From the NCBI GenBank assembly GCA_947624325.1, contig CANQJT010000010.1, positions 1 through 48,037 on the forward strand: DNA of 48,037 nucleotides, in the 5' to 3' direction. The notes beneath the pieces were generated by a model that did no database searches, was not told where the DNA came from, and worked only from the letters and a program-made list of their open reading frames with translations. Below, one piece after another: positions 18,901-27,003 of the stretch. The position numbers and the translations under genes were made by a program. The DNA is from Candidatus Gastranaerophilales bacterium. Lineage in GTDB: Bacteria > Cyanobacteriota > Vampirovibrionia > Gastranaerophilales > Gastranaerophilaceae. The first letter of the stretch is position 1. Each line of letters begins with the position of its first letter.

Positions 18901-19470
18901 ATACAGGCATATGATGAAGTAAAAGCAAAACAAGACGAGAAGAAAGAGCAAATAGCAACACTTACAAATGAACGTAAAGAAATCTTGGCAAAAATGACCG
19001 GCTATGAGCAAGTTAAAAAAGAAACATTTTTAAAGACATTTAATAACATAAATGAGAATTTTAAAGATATATTTGCGAAATTATCCGAAGGTGAAGGATC
19101 TTTAGTTTTAGAAAATCCCGATAATCCTTTTGAAGGAGGTTTAACTATTGAAGCCCAGCATAGGGATAAAAAACGGCAAAAACTCGGAGCTATGTCAGGC
19201 GGTGAAAAATCGCTTACTGCACTTGCTTTGGTTTTTGCAATACAGAAATACATGCCTGCCCCGTTTTATGCCCTTGATGAAGTTGATGCAAGCCTTGATG
19301 AGATTAACGTTGGAAGAGTTGCGGATATGATACAGGAACAGTCAAAAAATACGCAATTTATAGTAGTTAGTCACAAGAAATCTATGGTAAAATCAGCTAA
19401 TAGGACAATTGGTGTGACACAAAAAGAACATGGAAAAACTCATGTTACAGGGGTAAAATTTAGGGACTAG
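15973..19470 (+). CDS. smc: Chromosome partition ATPase SMC
   Basis: SMC dimers with ScpA and ScpB form the bacterial condensin that extrudes and organises chromosomal DNA. At 1165 residues it is full length. Walker A is GPNGSGKSNI (residues 31-40). Long coiled coils flank a hinge at about 510-650 (IRGVHAPLLQLG ... ALEVAMGSRMKNIIVDD). The C-terminal head has the signature LGAMSGGEKSLTALAL and the Walker B YALDEVDASLDE. The ATG gives the standard start MYIKELEVDNFKSF. scpA begins four bases after the stop and scpB follows, so all three condensin subunits are in one operon. Confidence 0.97.
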   Translation: MYIKELEVDNFKSFANDMTIPFLKGFTTIAGPNGSGKSNIIDSILFALGFASARNLRMEQVSEFISTHTKKNEAFVKVVFAPENNEEEQISVARRLRKSTQGYTSTYYLNDKTATLTEIHTKLEKYRVTPNSYNVMMQNDVMSITNCSPKDRRGIIDEIAGVADFNRRIEKAQEELLTVEKRVDDANLILSQIDETIERLASEKETALKYQKLKTEKIQLESQITTVKYFDIKRNLEIAHQNILDANKKKKEEEENLKKLENSLSDIKKRYGEISELVKNNGEAEQIETKKQLEELKGQISRKEMAINSVEKTVHDNLKTIENAKNGIENNKLKIEEINLKIENKKTEITSIEENIKIQEKELQRILQEVSGLSENADKQIEQRNNLKKELEKLKEEEWNIRNESLPLETELASYKKDIENAKKSLAELTSFKANYKDNKDKLSLQVEELTKELESCKIAQENIVYNLDKNKNELSDMMHDVQMAQRKLITLEAQKSANEDVTLGRATDTILKAKIRGVHAPLLQLGTADKEYSTALEVAMGSRMKNIIVDDEEVARHCIEFLKSARAGSATFLPLNRMKKSPNSLKMPKEKGVIDYAINLVDFDDKYLDAFYYALGETLIVEDYDSAKRLIGKYRLVTLDGSLFEKSGAITGGDRQSSGLRFAQNQDEELDKYRERFAQLQKQYSALQKSREDLESQREKIRLNYSNTMTALNSAKIELNNLNNNSQNNEKKIEEYNKTIKDNEPKVQNIEKKLEKYEEKLISLNDKMAVLQDKISEIESKMSEGELKKLKEMTSAIENQIKENQNKILRCNNEINDYKRDIDFNQVFIGTKEEQIQKLLKDNETAQQDKEKFALEIKEIEVKADELEEKIKSLGEKLVELQKQRDLIQEEMLSCETQKNKINNEIEKLSEQVESFKARRQDLEPQLEEIRNELKENEIDINGLTPTEISTEEITGKIQRLQKRMEEMEPVNMLAIQAYDEVKAKQDEKKEQIATLTNERKEILAKMTGYEQVKKETFLKTFNNINENFKDIFAKLSEGEGSLVLENPDNPFEGGLTIEAQHRDKKRQKLGAMSGGEKSLTALALVFAIQKYMPAPFYALDEVDASLDEINVGRVADMIQEQSKNTQFIVVSHKKSMVKSANRTIGVTQKEHGKTHVTGVKFRD

Positions 19471-19474
19471 TTAA

Positions 19475-20311
19475 ATGTTAAATCCGAAAAGTACAGACAA
19501 TTTTTACATAGAAAATTCAGAATTTACAGTAGATTCTATAATAGATACACCGACAGAAGAACATGACGGAATAGAAATACTTGTTCAAATGGCAAAGCAA
19601 GGTAAAATTGATCCTTGGAATATTGATATAGCTGATATAGCAGATAAATATATGATTCATCTTGCCGAAAGCAAATTAAATAATTTACGAAACAGTTCAA
19701 GGGCATTATTTTTCCTGGCGGTTTTATTAAAATTGAAATCCAATGTACTTGTAGGATTAGACCCTATGGAATTTGAGGTACATCAAGAAACTTTTGATGA
19801 TTTTAATGATGATTTTCTGCCGGAAGAAGATATGTATTATCAGAATTATCCCGATAATGTTATTCCCATTGAAGATATTATTCAAAGAAGAACAAGTGTA
19901 AAACTTAACAGGAACAGAATAGTTACTTTAAAAGATTTAATAAGACAACTTGAATTTTATGAAGAACTGGATAAAAAGCAGGCTGTAAAAAATTCACTTG
20001 AACGGGCAAAAAGAAGAGTTCACAGTTATAAAAATATGTCAGCTGATGATGTTATTAATCTTGCACAAGAAGAATATATTGAAAGCGGAGTAAAAATACT
20101 TCATGAAAATCTTATAAAAATTTTTGAAAAGGAAGAAAAAGTGGAACTCAATACTTTAACTTTGTTGGGTTTAGATAAAGTCACCGCTTATATCTCACTT
20201 TTATTTCTAACGGAAGAAAGTGATTTTGAATTGGAACAAGAGAAATTTTATTCTGATTTATATGTAAAAAAGAAGTCACCTGTACAAGAAAATGAAGAAA
20301 TGACGGCATAG
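19475..20311 (+). CDS. scpA: Segregation and condensation protein ScpA (kleisin)
   Basis: ScpA is the kleisin that bridges the two SMC heads. At 278 residues it shows the conserved N-terminal EILVQMAKQGKIDPWNIDIA (residues 29-48) and the FFLAVLLKLKSNVLVG stretch. The middle is acidic, and a C-terminal winged-helix region (about 200-260) ends in VTAYISLLFLTEESDFELEQ. It starts four bases after smc and is followed by scpB after 9 bp. In many bacteria scpA-scpB are adjacent and smc is elsewhere, so the contiguous order here is notable. Confidence 0.93.
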   Translation: MLNPKSTDNFYIENSEFTVDSIIDTPTEEHDGIEILVQMAKQGKIDPWNIDIADIADKYMIHLAESKLNNLRNSSRALFFLAVLLKLKSNVLVGLDPMEFEVHQETFDDFNDDFLPEEDMYYQNYPDNVIPIEDIIQRRTSVKLNRNRIVTLKDLIRQLEFYEELDKKQAVKNSLERAKRRVHSYKNMSADDVINLAQEEYIESGVKILHENLIKIFEKEEKVELNTLTLLGLDKVTAYISLLFLTEESDFELEQEKFYSDLYVKKKSPVQENEEMTA

Positions 20312-20320
20312 TGGGGTTTT

Positions 20321-20836
20321 ATGGATTTAAAATCAAGAATTGAAGCTGTTTTATTTGTAACAGGAAAGGCGGTAAGCCTAAAAGAAATTTCCGAAATATT
20401 ACAAACTGATGAAGCAGAAGTTGAAGATGCTATGCTGTCATTAATTATGGATTATTCTTCCCGTGAAGGTGCTCTTGAAATAGATGATGAAAACGGATAT
20501 ATTATACAAGTAAAAAGTGAATATATGGATATAGTAGAAAAACTTTGTCCTGTGGATATATCAAATGCCGTTTTAAAAACTCTTACGGTTATAGCTTTAA
20601 AAGAGCCGATAAGACAATCTTTTCTGAAAGATTTAAGAGGTTCAAGCGCATATGAGCATGTTCAGGAACTTATTGATAAAGGACTTATAAGCAGAAAAAA
20701 AGATAAGAACGGTCGTTCATATAACTTAAAAACTACGCCAAAATTTGCAGAATATTTTAAAATAAAAGGTAATGCTGATATTTTATCAAAACTTGAAACA
20801 GAAAAATTATCCGAGGTATTAGAACTTAATAAATAA
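20321..20836 (+). CDS. scpB: Segregation and condensation protein ScpB
   Basis: ScpB dimers of tandem winged helices bind the ScpA kleisin and tune SMC ATPase activity. The 171-residue protein has the typical start KSRIEAVLFVTGKAVSLKEI, the segment LKTLTVIALKEPIRQS (the family's 'ALATLAVIAYKQPI' region), and ELIDKGLISRKKDKNGR in the second winged helix. The first A/S-rich 'RG' motif survives as DLRGSSA. It follows scpA directly and precedes a metalloprotease gene by 11 bp. Confidence 0.93.
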   Translation: MDLKSRIEAVLFVTGKAVSLKEISEILQTDEAEVEDAMLSLIMDYSSREGALEIDDENGYIIQVKSEYMDIVEKLCPVDISNAVLKTLTVIALKEPIRQSFLKDLRGSSAYEHVQELIDKGLISRKKDKNGRSYNLKTTPKFAEYFKIKGNADILSKLETEKLSEVLELNK

Positions 20837-20847
20837 AAGGAGAATAT

Positions 20848-22425
20848 ATGGAAGAACAAGAATTTAATGAAAAATATGAAGAACGGAAATATAGTGAAAA
20901 CCGTTTAAATCACAATGACAAAAATAAAAAAAATATAACTTTAACGGTAGTTATATTTATTGTTCTTTTACTGATTATTTTAGGGTTTAAATTTTATTTA
21001 ACAAGATTTATGCCTGAATATATGTTAAATCAGGGTAAAAAATATTTAGAAGCAGGTGAATATGATAAAGCATTAAAAATGTTTCAATCTGCAGAAAACG
21101 GTATGCCGTTAAGTGAAGAACCTGTTTATTACAGAGCAATAACTTTATCAAAAATGCCTCCTACATTTGAAACCCAAAAGGCATTGTATGAAATTGCACA
21201 ATTAGATGACTGTGATAAAGCAAGCGACTATGCAGATCAAACCTTAATGAACTTAAGAAAGGATTTTGACAGGCAAATAGGCCCAAATTATGCTGATAAT
21301 GTTTTATATGAAGATAAACTTGTAAGATGGAATAATTCAAATCCGATTACTTTTTCAATATCAAGTAATTTTAAGGTGCCTGATTCATATTATGAGGATG
21401 TAAGGAATGCATTCAGAAGCTGGCAAAGTGCAACAAACGGCACTATAGTATTTAAAGAAATTACTAATTCTTCCGCATCTCAAATAGCTGTTACTTTTAC
21501 AGATAATATAACGGTAGATAATAATTATGATCCAAACAGGTTTGGTCTTGTTGTGCCTAATATAAAAGATGCTACTTTATTAAAAATGAATATTAGTTTA
21601 AGAGGAACAAATAACAACGGACAAGCTTTAACGGATAATCAGGTAACTGAACTTGCTCAGCATGAAATCGGACATGCTTTAGGTTTATGGGGTCATAGTG
21701 CTTATGATGATGATGTAATGTCATATAACGGTGATTATGTTTATGATGATAATAATGTTAAAAATATCTCACACAGAGATTTAAATACATTGCTTCTGGT
21801 TTATAACATGATTCCAGATGTTATTGATAAACCTTTAACTAGCGATCAAATGAAAAATATGTATTATCATTATATTTTAACTACATATCCCGGTGAAAAT
21901 TTTGAAGCTGAAATTCAAAGAATAATGTCCTTATTAAACAAAGATAGAAGTAATATTGTAACTTGGGTAGATTTAGCTATAAATTATGCTTATAAGAAAC
22001 AATATGCCCGTTCCAATTATATTTTAAATAAAGTACTTCCTTTGACATATTCGGATTTAGCAAATGAGCAGGTTGTTTTATATAATCTTGCAGCAAATTA
22101 TTATTACTTGCGTGATTATAATACTTCGAAAAAATATCTGCAATTTGCAATAAATATAAAAGATGATTTAGATACACAAATACTTGAAGCATTTCTTGAC
22201 TATAGACTTGGCAATATAGATATTGCAAAAGAAAAATTAATACATTTAAACAAAGTATATCCTGATAATATTGAAATTGCTCTTAAATTAGCTGAAATTT
22301 ATTATAAAAGCCAGGATAAAGAAAATGAAAAAGTTATAATTGAAAAGCTGATTAAAAATAATCCCAGAGCCATAAACGACAGAAGAGTCAGAAAATATCG
22401 TGATGGGGGGGGGGAAAAAAAATAA
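20848..22425 (+). CDS. Membrane-anchored matrixin-like (metzincin) metalloprotease with TPR repeats
   Basis: The 525-residue protein has a charged cytoplasmic N-terminus, one TM helix (about 30-50, TLTVVIFIVLLLIILGF), a TPR unit (about 55-110), then a metzincin domain. It carries the full zinc signature HEIGHALGLWGH (H272, E273, H276, H282) and a Met-turn DDDVMSY, as in M10-type peptidases. The C-terminal 180 residues are further TPR-like repeats (for example YARSNYILNKVLPLTYSDLA). The active site should face the periplasm. A strong AAAGGAG precedes the ATG. It shares the smc-scpAB transcript, but no functional link is evident. The 3' end has ten G then eight A (22405-22422) just before the stop, so the last residues depend on a slippery tract. 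Confidence 0.85.
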   Translation: MEEQEFNEKYEERKYSENRLNHNDKNKKNITLTVVIFIVLLLIILGFKFYLTRFMPEYMLNQGKKYLEAGEYDKALKMFQSAENGMPLSEEPVYYRAITLSKMPPTFETQKALYEIAQLDDCDKASDYADQTLMNLRKDFDRQIGPNYADNVLYEDKLVRWNNSNPITFSISSNFKVPDSYYEDVRNAFRSWQSATNGTIVFKEITNSSASQIAVTFTDNITVDNNYDPNRFGLVVPNIKDATLLKMNISLRGTNNNGQALTDNQVTELAQHEIGHALGLWGHSAYDDDVMSYNGDYVYDDNNVKNISHRDLNTLLLVYNMIPDVIDKPLTSDQMKNMYYHYILTTYPGENFEAEIQRIMSLLNKDRSNIVTWVDLAINYAYKKQYARSNYILNKVLPLTYSDLANEQVVLYNLAANYYYLRDYNTSKKYLQFAINIKDDLDTQILEAFLDYRLGNIDIAKEKLIHLNKVYPDNIEIALKLAEIYYKSQDKENEKVIIEKLIKNNPRAINDRRVRKYRDGGGEKK

Positions 22426-22429
22426 ATAA

Positions 22430-23737
22430 TTAATAAATAGCAATTAAATCATATTGTTTAGCTCCCGTTATTTTAGCGGTGATTATATCACCCGGAATAA
22501 CGGGAGTTTTTGTATTAATATAAACAAGACCGTCTACTTCCGGGGCATCTTTATATGAACGGGCTATAATAGTATTATTTTCTTCATTTACGGTTTCTGC
22601 TATACATTCAATTTTTTTCCCGATTAATTTTTTGTTTAATGATTTTGAAATTTCCTGTTGAAGTTTCATTAAAGTATTTTTTCTTTGTTTTTTAATTTTT
22701 GCGGAAATTTGAGGTTTTAGAGAGTATGCTTTTGTATTTTTTTCACGGGAAAATTCAAAAACTCCGAGTCTGTCTATTTTCATTTCCTTTATAAAATTAT
22801 AAAGTTCATTAAAATCTTGTTCGGTTTCATTGGGATAGCCTGTAATAAATGTTGTTCTTATTGCACAATTCGGAATTAATTTTCTGATTTTTTTTATCAG
22901 TTTTTTATAGTCCATAATGGGTCTGTTCATAAGTTTGAGCATATTTTTGCTTACATGTTGAAGCGGAACATCAATATATTTAACAACTTTATCCAGTTTA
23001 TTAATTGTCATTAAAAGTTCATCCGTAAGTAAAGACGGATATGTATACATAATCCTAATCCAGGATAGTTCTTCAATTTTGTTTAATTCCGTTAAAAGCT
23101 CTGCTAAATATGGCTTTCCGTATATATCTTTGCCGTAGCTTGTAGTATCTTGTGCAATTAAGACGATTTCCGATGTTCCTTTTTCGGCAAGTTCTTTAGC
23201 TTCTTTAACAATATTTTCTATTTTTCTTGATTTATAAGGACCTCTTAATTGCGGAATAATGCAATAACCGCAGTTAAAGTCGCATCCGTCGGCTATTTTT
23301 ATATAAGAGCTTGCTCCCATTGTAATTTGCTGCCGTTCAACATTTTCAGGGTAGATATATTCGGGATTATCATTTACTTCATATTTAACTTTATTATCTT
23401 TTGTAATTTTTTTAATGACATCAACAATTTTATCAATATCCGAAGTACCTAAGAATGCTGATGCTTCAGGTATTAATTCTTGAAGTTCTTTTTTATGTTT
23501 TTGAGGCAGACAACCTGTTATAACAATTTTTTTCCCTGCTTTTATCATGTCAAATATTGATGCAACGGATTCTTTTTCGGCATCATTAATGAATGAGCAG
23601 GTGTTAATTATTACAATATCGGCTTTAGTTTCATCAAGTGTTATTTTATAGCCTGCTTGAGCGAGTTTCCCCAGCATTAACTCGGAATCTATAAGATTTT
23701 TAGCACATCCGTGGTTTATTAAAGCGATTGTTTTCAT
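22430..23737 (-). CDS. rimO: Ribosomal protein S12 methylthiotransferase RimO
   Basis: This radical-SAM enzyme methylthiolates the conserved aspartate of ribosomal protein S12. The start MKTIALINHGCAKNLIDSE carries the RimO-type GCAKN motif, whereas MiaB has GCQMN. The radical-SAM cluster cysteines are in DGCDFNCGYCIIP. The other three [4Fe-4S] cysteines are C14, C47 (NTCSF) and C75 (TGCLPQ), and a TRAM domain forms the last 65 residues. At 435 residues it is typical. AAAGGATG precedes the ATG. It lies 17 bp downstream of mutS, and its stop is four bases from the convergent protease gene. Confidence 0.95.
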   Translation of the reverse strand: MKTIALINHGCAKNLIDSELMLGKLAQAGYKITLDETKADIVIINTCSFINDAEKESVASIFDMIKAGKKIVITGCLPQKHKKELQELIPEASAFLGTSDIDKIVDVIKKITKDNKVKYEVNDNPEYIYPENVERQQITMGASSYIKIADGCDFNCGYCIIPQLRGPYKSRKIENIVKEAKELAEKGTSEIVLIAQDTTSYGKDIYGKPYLAELLTELNKIEELSWIRIMYTYPSLLTDELLMTINKLDKVVKYIDVPLQHVSKNMLKLMNRPIMDYKKLIKKIRKLIPNCAIRTTFITGYPNETEQDFNELYNFIKEMKIDRLGVFEFSREKNTKAYSLKPQISAKIKKQRKNTLMKLQQEISKSLNKKLIGKKIECIAETVNEENNTIIARSYKDAPEVDGLVYINTKTPVIPGDIITAKITGAKQYDLIAIY

Positions 23738-23754
23738 TTATCATCCTTTTTTGA

Positions 23755-26328
23755 CTAGTCAAAAGACAAAGTTAATTGAGGTACATCGGGAGTGTTTTGT
23801 TTTGATTTTTTTGTTGACAAGTCTTTAGAATAGTCTTTTTGCATTCTGTTCATAAGAGATTGTGCTTTGGAAATAACACTATCAGGCAGTCCTGCCATTT
23901 TTGCGACTTGAATTCCGTAGCTTTTGCTTGCGCTTCCCGGTATAACTTTTCTTAAAAATCTTATTTCGCCGTCTTCTTCAGAAATTGTAATTCTGTAATT
24001 TTTAATCTGCTCAATAGATTTAGGCATAACGTTTAATTCATGATAATGTGTTGCAAAGATAGTTCTTGCTTTAATTTTAGTGGCAATATATTCCGCAACT
24101 GACCAAGCAATGGCGACTCCGTCGTATGTAGAAGTTCCTCTTCCTATTTCATCAAGAAGAATAAGACTTTTTTCAGTTGCGCTGTTAAGTATATAAGCAG
24201 TTTCGCTCATCTCTACCATAAATGTTGATTGTCCGAGTGATAAATCATCAACGGCGCCTACTCTTGTAAAGATTTTATCGACAATCCCGATTTTTGCATA
24301 AGAAGCCGGGACGAAAGAACCTATTTGAGCCAAAAGAACAATAAGCGCATTTTGGCGCATATATGTGGATTTTCCTGCCATGTTAGGGCCTGTAAGTATC
24401 ATAAATTGCGTATCTTCAAAATTATGAATATCGGCAATAAGTCTTAAATCATTGGGTACATATTGCCCCATAGGTAAAATCTTTTCTACAACAGGATGTC
24501 TGCCGTCTTTAATATATAATTCTTCAGTATTTGTAATTTCAGGCTTTGTATAATCCGATTCTATTGCATTAACGGCAAACGACATTAATACATCAAATCT
24601 TGCAAGAAAGTGCGCCGCTGATTTTATATCATCTGTGTATGTTTTGGAATACTCTACTAAATCATTATAAATTTTTTGTTCAAGCTCTAAAGATTTAAAC
24701 TGAGCCGAAAATACATCATCTTCATGTTTTTTAAGTTCTTCCGTTGTAAATCTTTCAACATTGGTAAGGGTTTGTTTTCTTACATAATTTATGGGCACCT
24801 GTTGAAGATTGGATTTTGTAACTTCAATAAAGAAGCCGAAATTACGGTTATAATTAACTCTGAGATTTTTAATTCCGGTTAATTCTTTTTGTTTTTCTTC
24901 AAAATCTTTAAGCCAATTTTCTCCGCCGGTAATAAGGTCTCTGTAGTAATCAAGCTCTGCATTGACATCATCTTTAATGATACCGCCGTCTTTAATGTTA
25001 ACCGGAGGATCTTCTTGAATTGTACGGCTTATAACTGACGCAAATTCAACGAGTTCATCAACTGCCGATGAAAACTCATTAAGGTAAGTGCTTTTGAAAT
25101 TATCGGAAATTGCTTTAAAATTGGGAAAAATTGACAAAGTATCTTTAAGCGCCAGAAAGTCTCTCGGATTAATTGTAGAGTTGCTTAATTTTATCGCCAA
25201 TCTTTCAATATCCGTCATTTTTTCAAGCAGATTAGAAAGAGTTATTCTTGCCTGCGGATTATTTATCAGTTCTTCTACGGCATTTTGTCTGAGGGTAATT
25301 TCTTCAATATTTTTAACGGGCTGAGTTATCCATGATTTTAATAATCTTGAACCCATTGATGTTTTTACTTTATCTATTGCCCAAAGAAGGCTTCCAAATT
25401 TAGTTTTGTCTCTTGATGTTTCGGTTAATTCAAGGTTTTTTCTGGTTGAAGCATCTATGGAAACAAATTCCGATATAGAATATGATGTAATTACATCAAA
25501 CTTAGGGAAAACTCCCTTTTGAGTTTCGGAAATATAGTCAATAATAGCACCTGCGGCTCTAAAGGCAAGTTTATTTTCGCTGTAGCCGAAGGAGTCTAAT
25601 GATATTACATTAAATACTTTTTTTAAATTTTCAGCAGCTCGTTGTTCGTTAAAAGAAGTGCATGACATTTTAGTACATGGGTACAGAGAGGTAATTTCAT
25701 CGGGCAGGTCTATTTTTTCATCAGGAACTATTTGGAACGGAGTTATTTTTTGTTTTTTAATCGGTGTTAAAATTTCCGCAGGCTTAATTCTGGCAAGTTC
25801 TGATAAAATATCATTAAGTGAACCTTTAGTAACTTTAAACTCACCTGTAGAAATATCCGTATAAGCCAGTCCGAAAAGATTATTTTCTTCTATAACTGAT
25901 GCCAGATAATTATTCCCCGTAGGTTCAAGCAGATTAATTTCCGTTATAGTGCCTGCCGTAATTGTTTTAACAATATCTCGTTTAACAAGTCCTTTAACCT
26001 CTTTAGGATTTTCAAGCTGTTCGCAGACAGCGACTTTAAAGTTTTTTCCCAAAAGCTTAGGGATATAAGTGTTTAAAGACTTAACGGGAATACCTGCCAT
26101 CGGGACTTTGCCCAGGTCACCGCCTTCTTTATGTGTTAAAGTTAATCCGAGTTCTTTTTGGAACAAAATTGCATCTTCAAAGAACCCCTCATAAAAGTCG
26201 CCCATTCTGTATAGAAGAACTACACCCTGATATTTTTTCTTAATATCAAGGAACTGCTTAAACATAGGTGTAGCAAGTTCATAATCAACATCCAAACTGT
26301 TTGTATTCTTGATTTCTTCATTTATCAT
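23755..26328 (-). CDS. mutS: DNA mismatch repair protein MutS
   Basis: MutS recognises mismatches and small loops. The mismatch-binding motif is seen early (VVLLYRMGDFYEGFFEDA, the F-x-E region being DFYEGF). The ABC-ATPase domain has Walker A GPNMAGKSTYMRQ, Walker B SLILLDEIGRGTSTYDG and the GIQVAKMAGLP segment. The start at 26328 (MINEEIKN) gives 857 residues. An in-frame ATG at 26367 would give 870 but leaves only 30 bp to the divergent gene and has no ribosome site, so it is less likely; neither start has a strong Shine-Dalgarno. No mutL is visible. A 16-bp palindrome spans the stop codon (23749-23764), and rimO follows. Confidence 0.95.
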   Translation of the reverse strand: MINEEIKNTNSLDVDYELATPMFKQFLDIKKKYQGVVLLYRMGDFYEGFFEDAILFQKELGLTLTHKEGGDLGKVPMAGIPVKSLNTYIPKLLGKNFKVAVCEQLENPKEVKGLVKRDIVKTITAGTITEINLLEPTGNNYLASVIEENNLFGLAYTDISTGEFKVTKGSLNDILSELARIKPAEILTPIKKQKITPFQIVPDEKIDLPDEITSLYPCTKMSCTSFNEQRAAENLKKVFNVISLDSFGYSENKLAFRAAGAIIDYISETQKGVFPKFDVITSYSISEFVSIDASTRKNLELTETSRDKTKFGSLLWAIDKVKTSMGSRLLKSWITQPVKNIEEITLRQNAVEELINNPQARITLSNLLEKMTDIERLAIKLSNSTINPRDFLALKDTLSIFPNFKAISDNFKSTYLNEFSSAVDELVEFASVISRTIQEDPPVNIKDGGIIKDDVNAELDYYRDLITGGENWLKDFEEKQKELTGIKNLRVNYNRNFGFFIEVTKSNLQQVPINYVRKQTLTNVERFTTEELKKHEDDVFSAQFKSLELEQKIYNDLVEYSKTYTDDIKSAAHFLARFDVLMSFAVNAIESDYTKPEITNTEELYIKDGRHPVVEKILPMGQYVPNDLRLIADIHNFEDTQFMILTGPNMAGKSTYMRQNALIVLLAQIGSFVPASYAKIGIVDKIFTRVGAVDDLSLGQSTFMVEMSETAYILNSATEKSLILLDEIGRGTSTYDGVAIAWSVAEYIATKIKARTIFATHYHELNVMPKSIEQIKNYRITISEEDGEIRFLRKVIPGSASKSYGIQVAKMAGLPDSVISKAQSLMNRMQKDYSKDLSTKKSKQNTPDVPQLTLSFD

Positions 26329-26397
26329 AGCTATACTTAATGTATTACAAATTTTAGTTATTTTCAAATAAATTAAGAGATATATAAAGGAGTTGTA

Positions 26398-27003
26398 ATG
26401 AAAGGCTGTTTAGGTTTAATAATAAAGACAATTATAGCGGTTCTGGTATTTTTCGGGCTTCTGCATTTAGGGGTAATTGATTTTATAAAAGATAAAATTA
26501 ACGAATCTAAATCGCCGTCTCAAGAGCAAATGCTTGAAAAAACAAAAGATATTATTGATTTATCAAATATTGATGATGAATATTCAATTGATAAAAACTT
26601 AAAGTTTCTTAAAAACAGAATGATTATAGCGGATCATAACGCATCAGGGCAAAAGATGATTATGATAGAACCTGCTAACGAAAATATACTTACAAAAGCT
26701 GATATAAGAAGTGATAATCTTCAGTCAAAGATAGAAAATGCGGTAAATAAGTATAAATATAAACCGATTAAGTTTGAAAAAATAGAAGTTTCGAAAAAAG
26801 GCAGCATGCCCGGTGTTAACCAAGAAATTCCGTATGCAAAAATAACTGCGGAAATAGCAAATCTTCCGATAAAGGATATGGAAGGTATTGTAGGAGTTGC
26901 GGAACTTAAAAACGGCAAAAATCTAATAATAATTTCAATAAATGAAAAAGGTAAATATTCCCAGATTATTGCAAATTCATTTTACGGTCAGGTAAAACAA
27001 TAA
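26398..27003 (+). CDS. Membrane-anchored protein of unknown function
   Basis: The 201-residue protein is not recognised. It has one N-terminal hydrophobic helix (about residues 3-28, LGLIIKTIIAVLVFFGLLHL) and then a soluble domain of about 170 residues with alternating strands and helices, probably periplasmic. AAAGGAG lies upstream with good spacing. Its stop TAA shares one base with the ATG of ribD (TAATG), so the two are translationally coupled. Nothing in the protein suggests a part in riboflavin synthesis. Confidence 0.75.
   Translation: MKGCLGLIIKTIIAVLVFFGLLHLGVIDFIKDKINESKSPSQEQMLEKTKDIIDLSNIDDEYSIDKNLKFLKNRMIIADHNASGQKMIMIEPANENILTKADIRSDNLQSKIENAVNKYKYKPIKFEKIEVSKKGSMPGVNQEIPYAKITAEIANLPIKDMEGIVGVAELKNGKNLIIISINEKGKYSQIIANSFYGQVKQ

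Noticed and set aside
22405-22425. A phase-variable on/off switch at the G10 tract.
   Set aside because: The tract is at the last codons, so frame changes do not remove the protease; only a minor tail change would follow.
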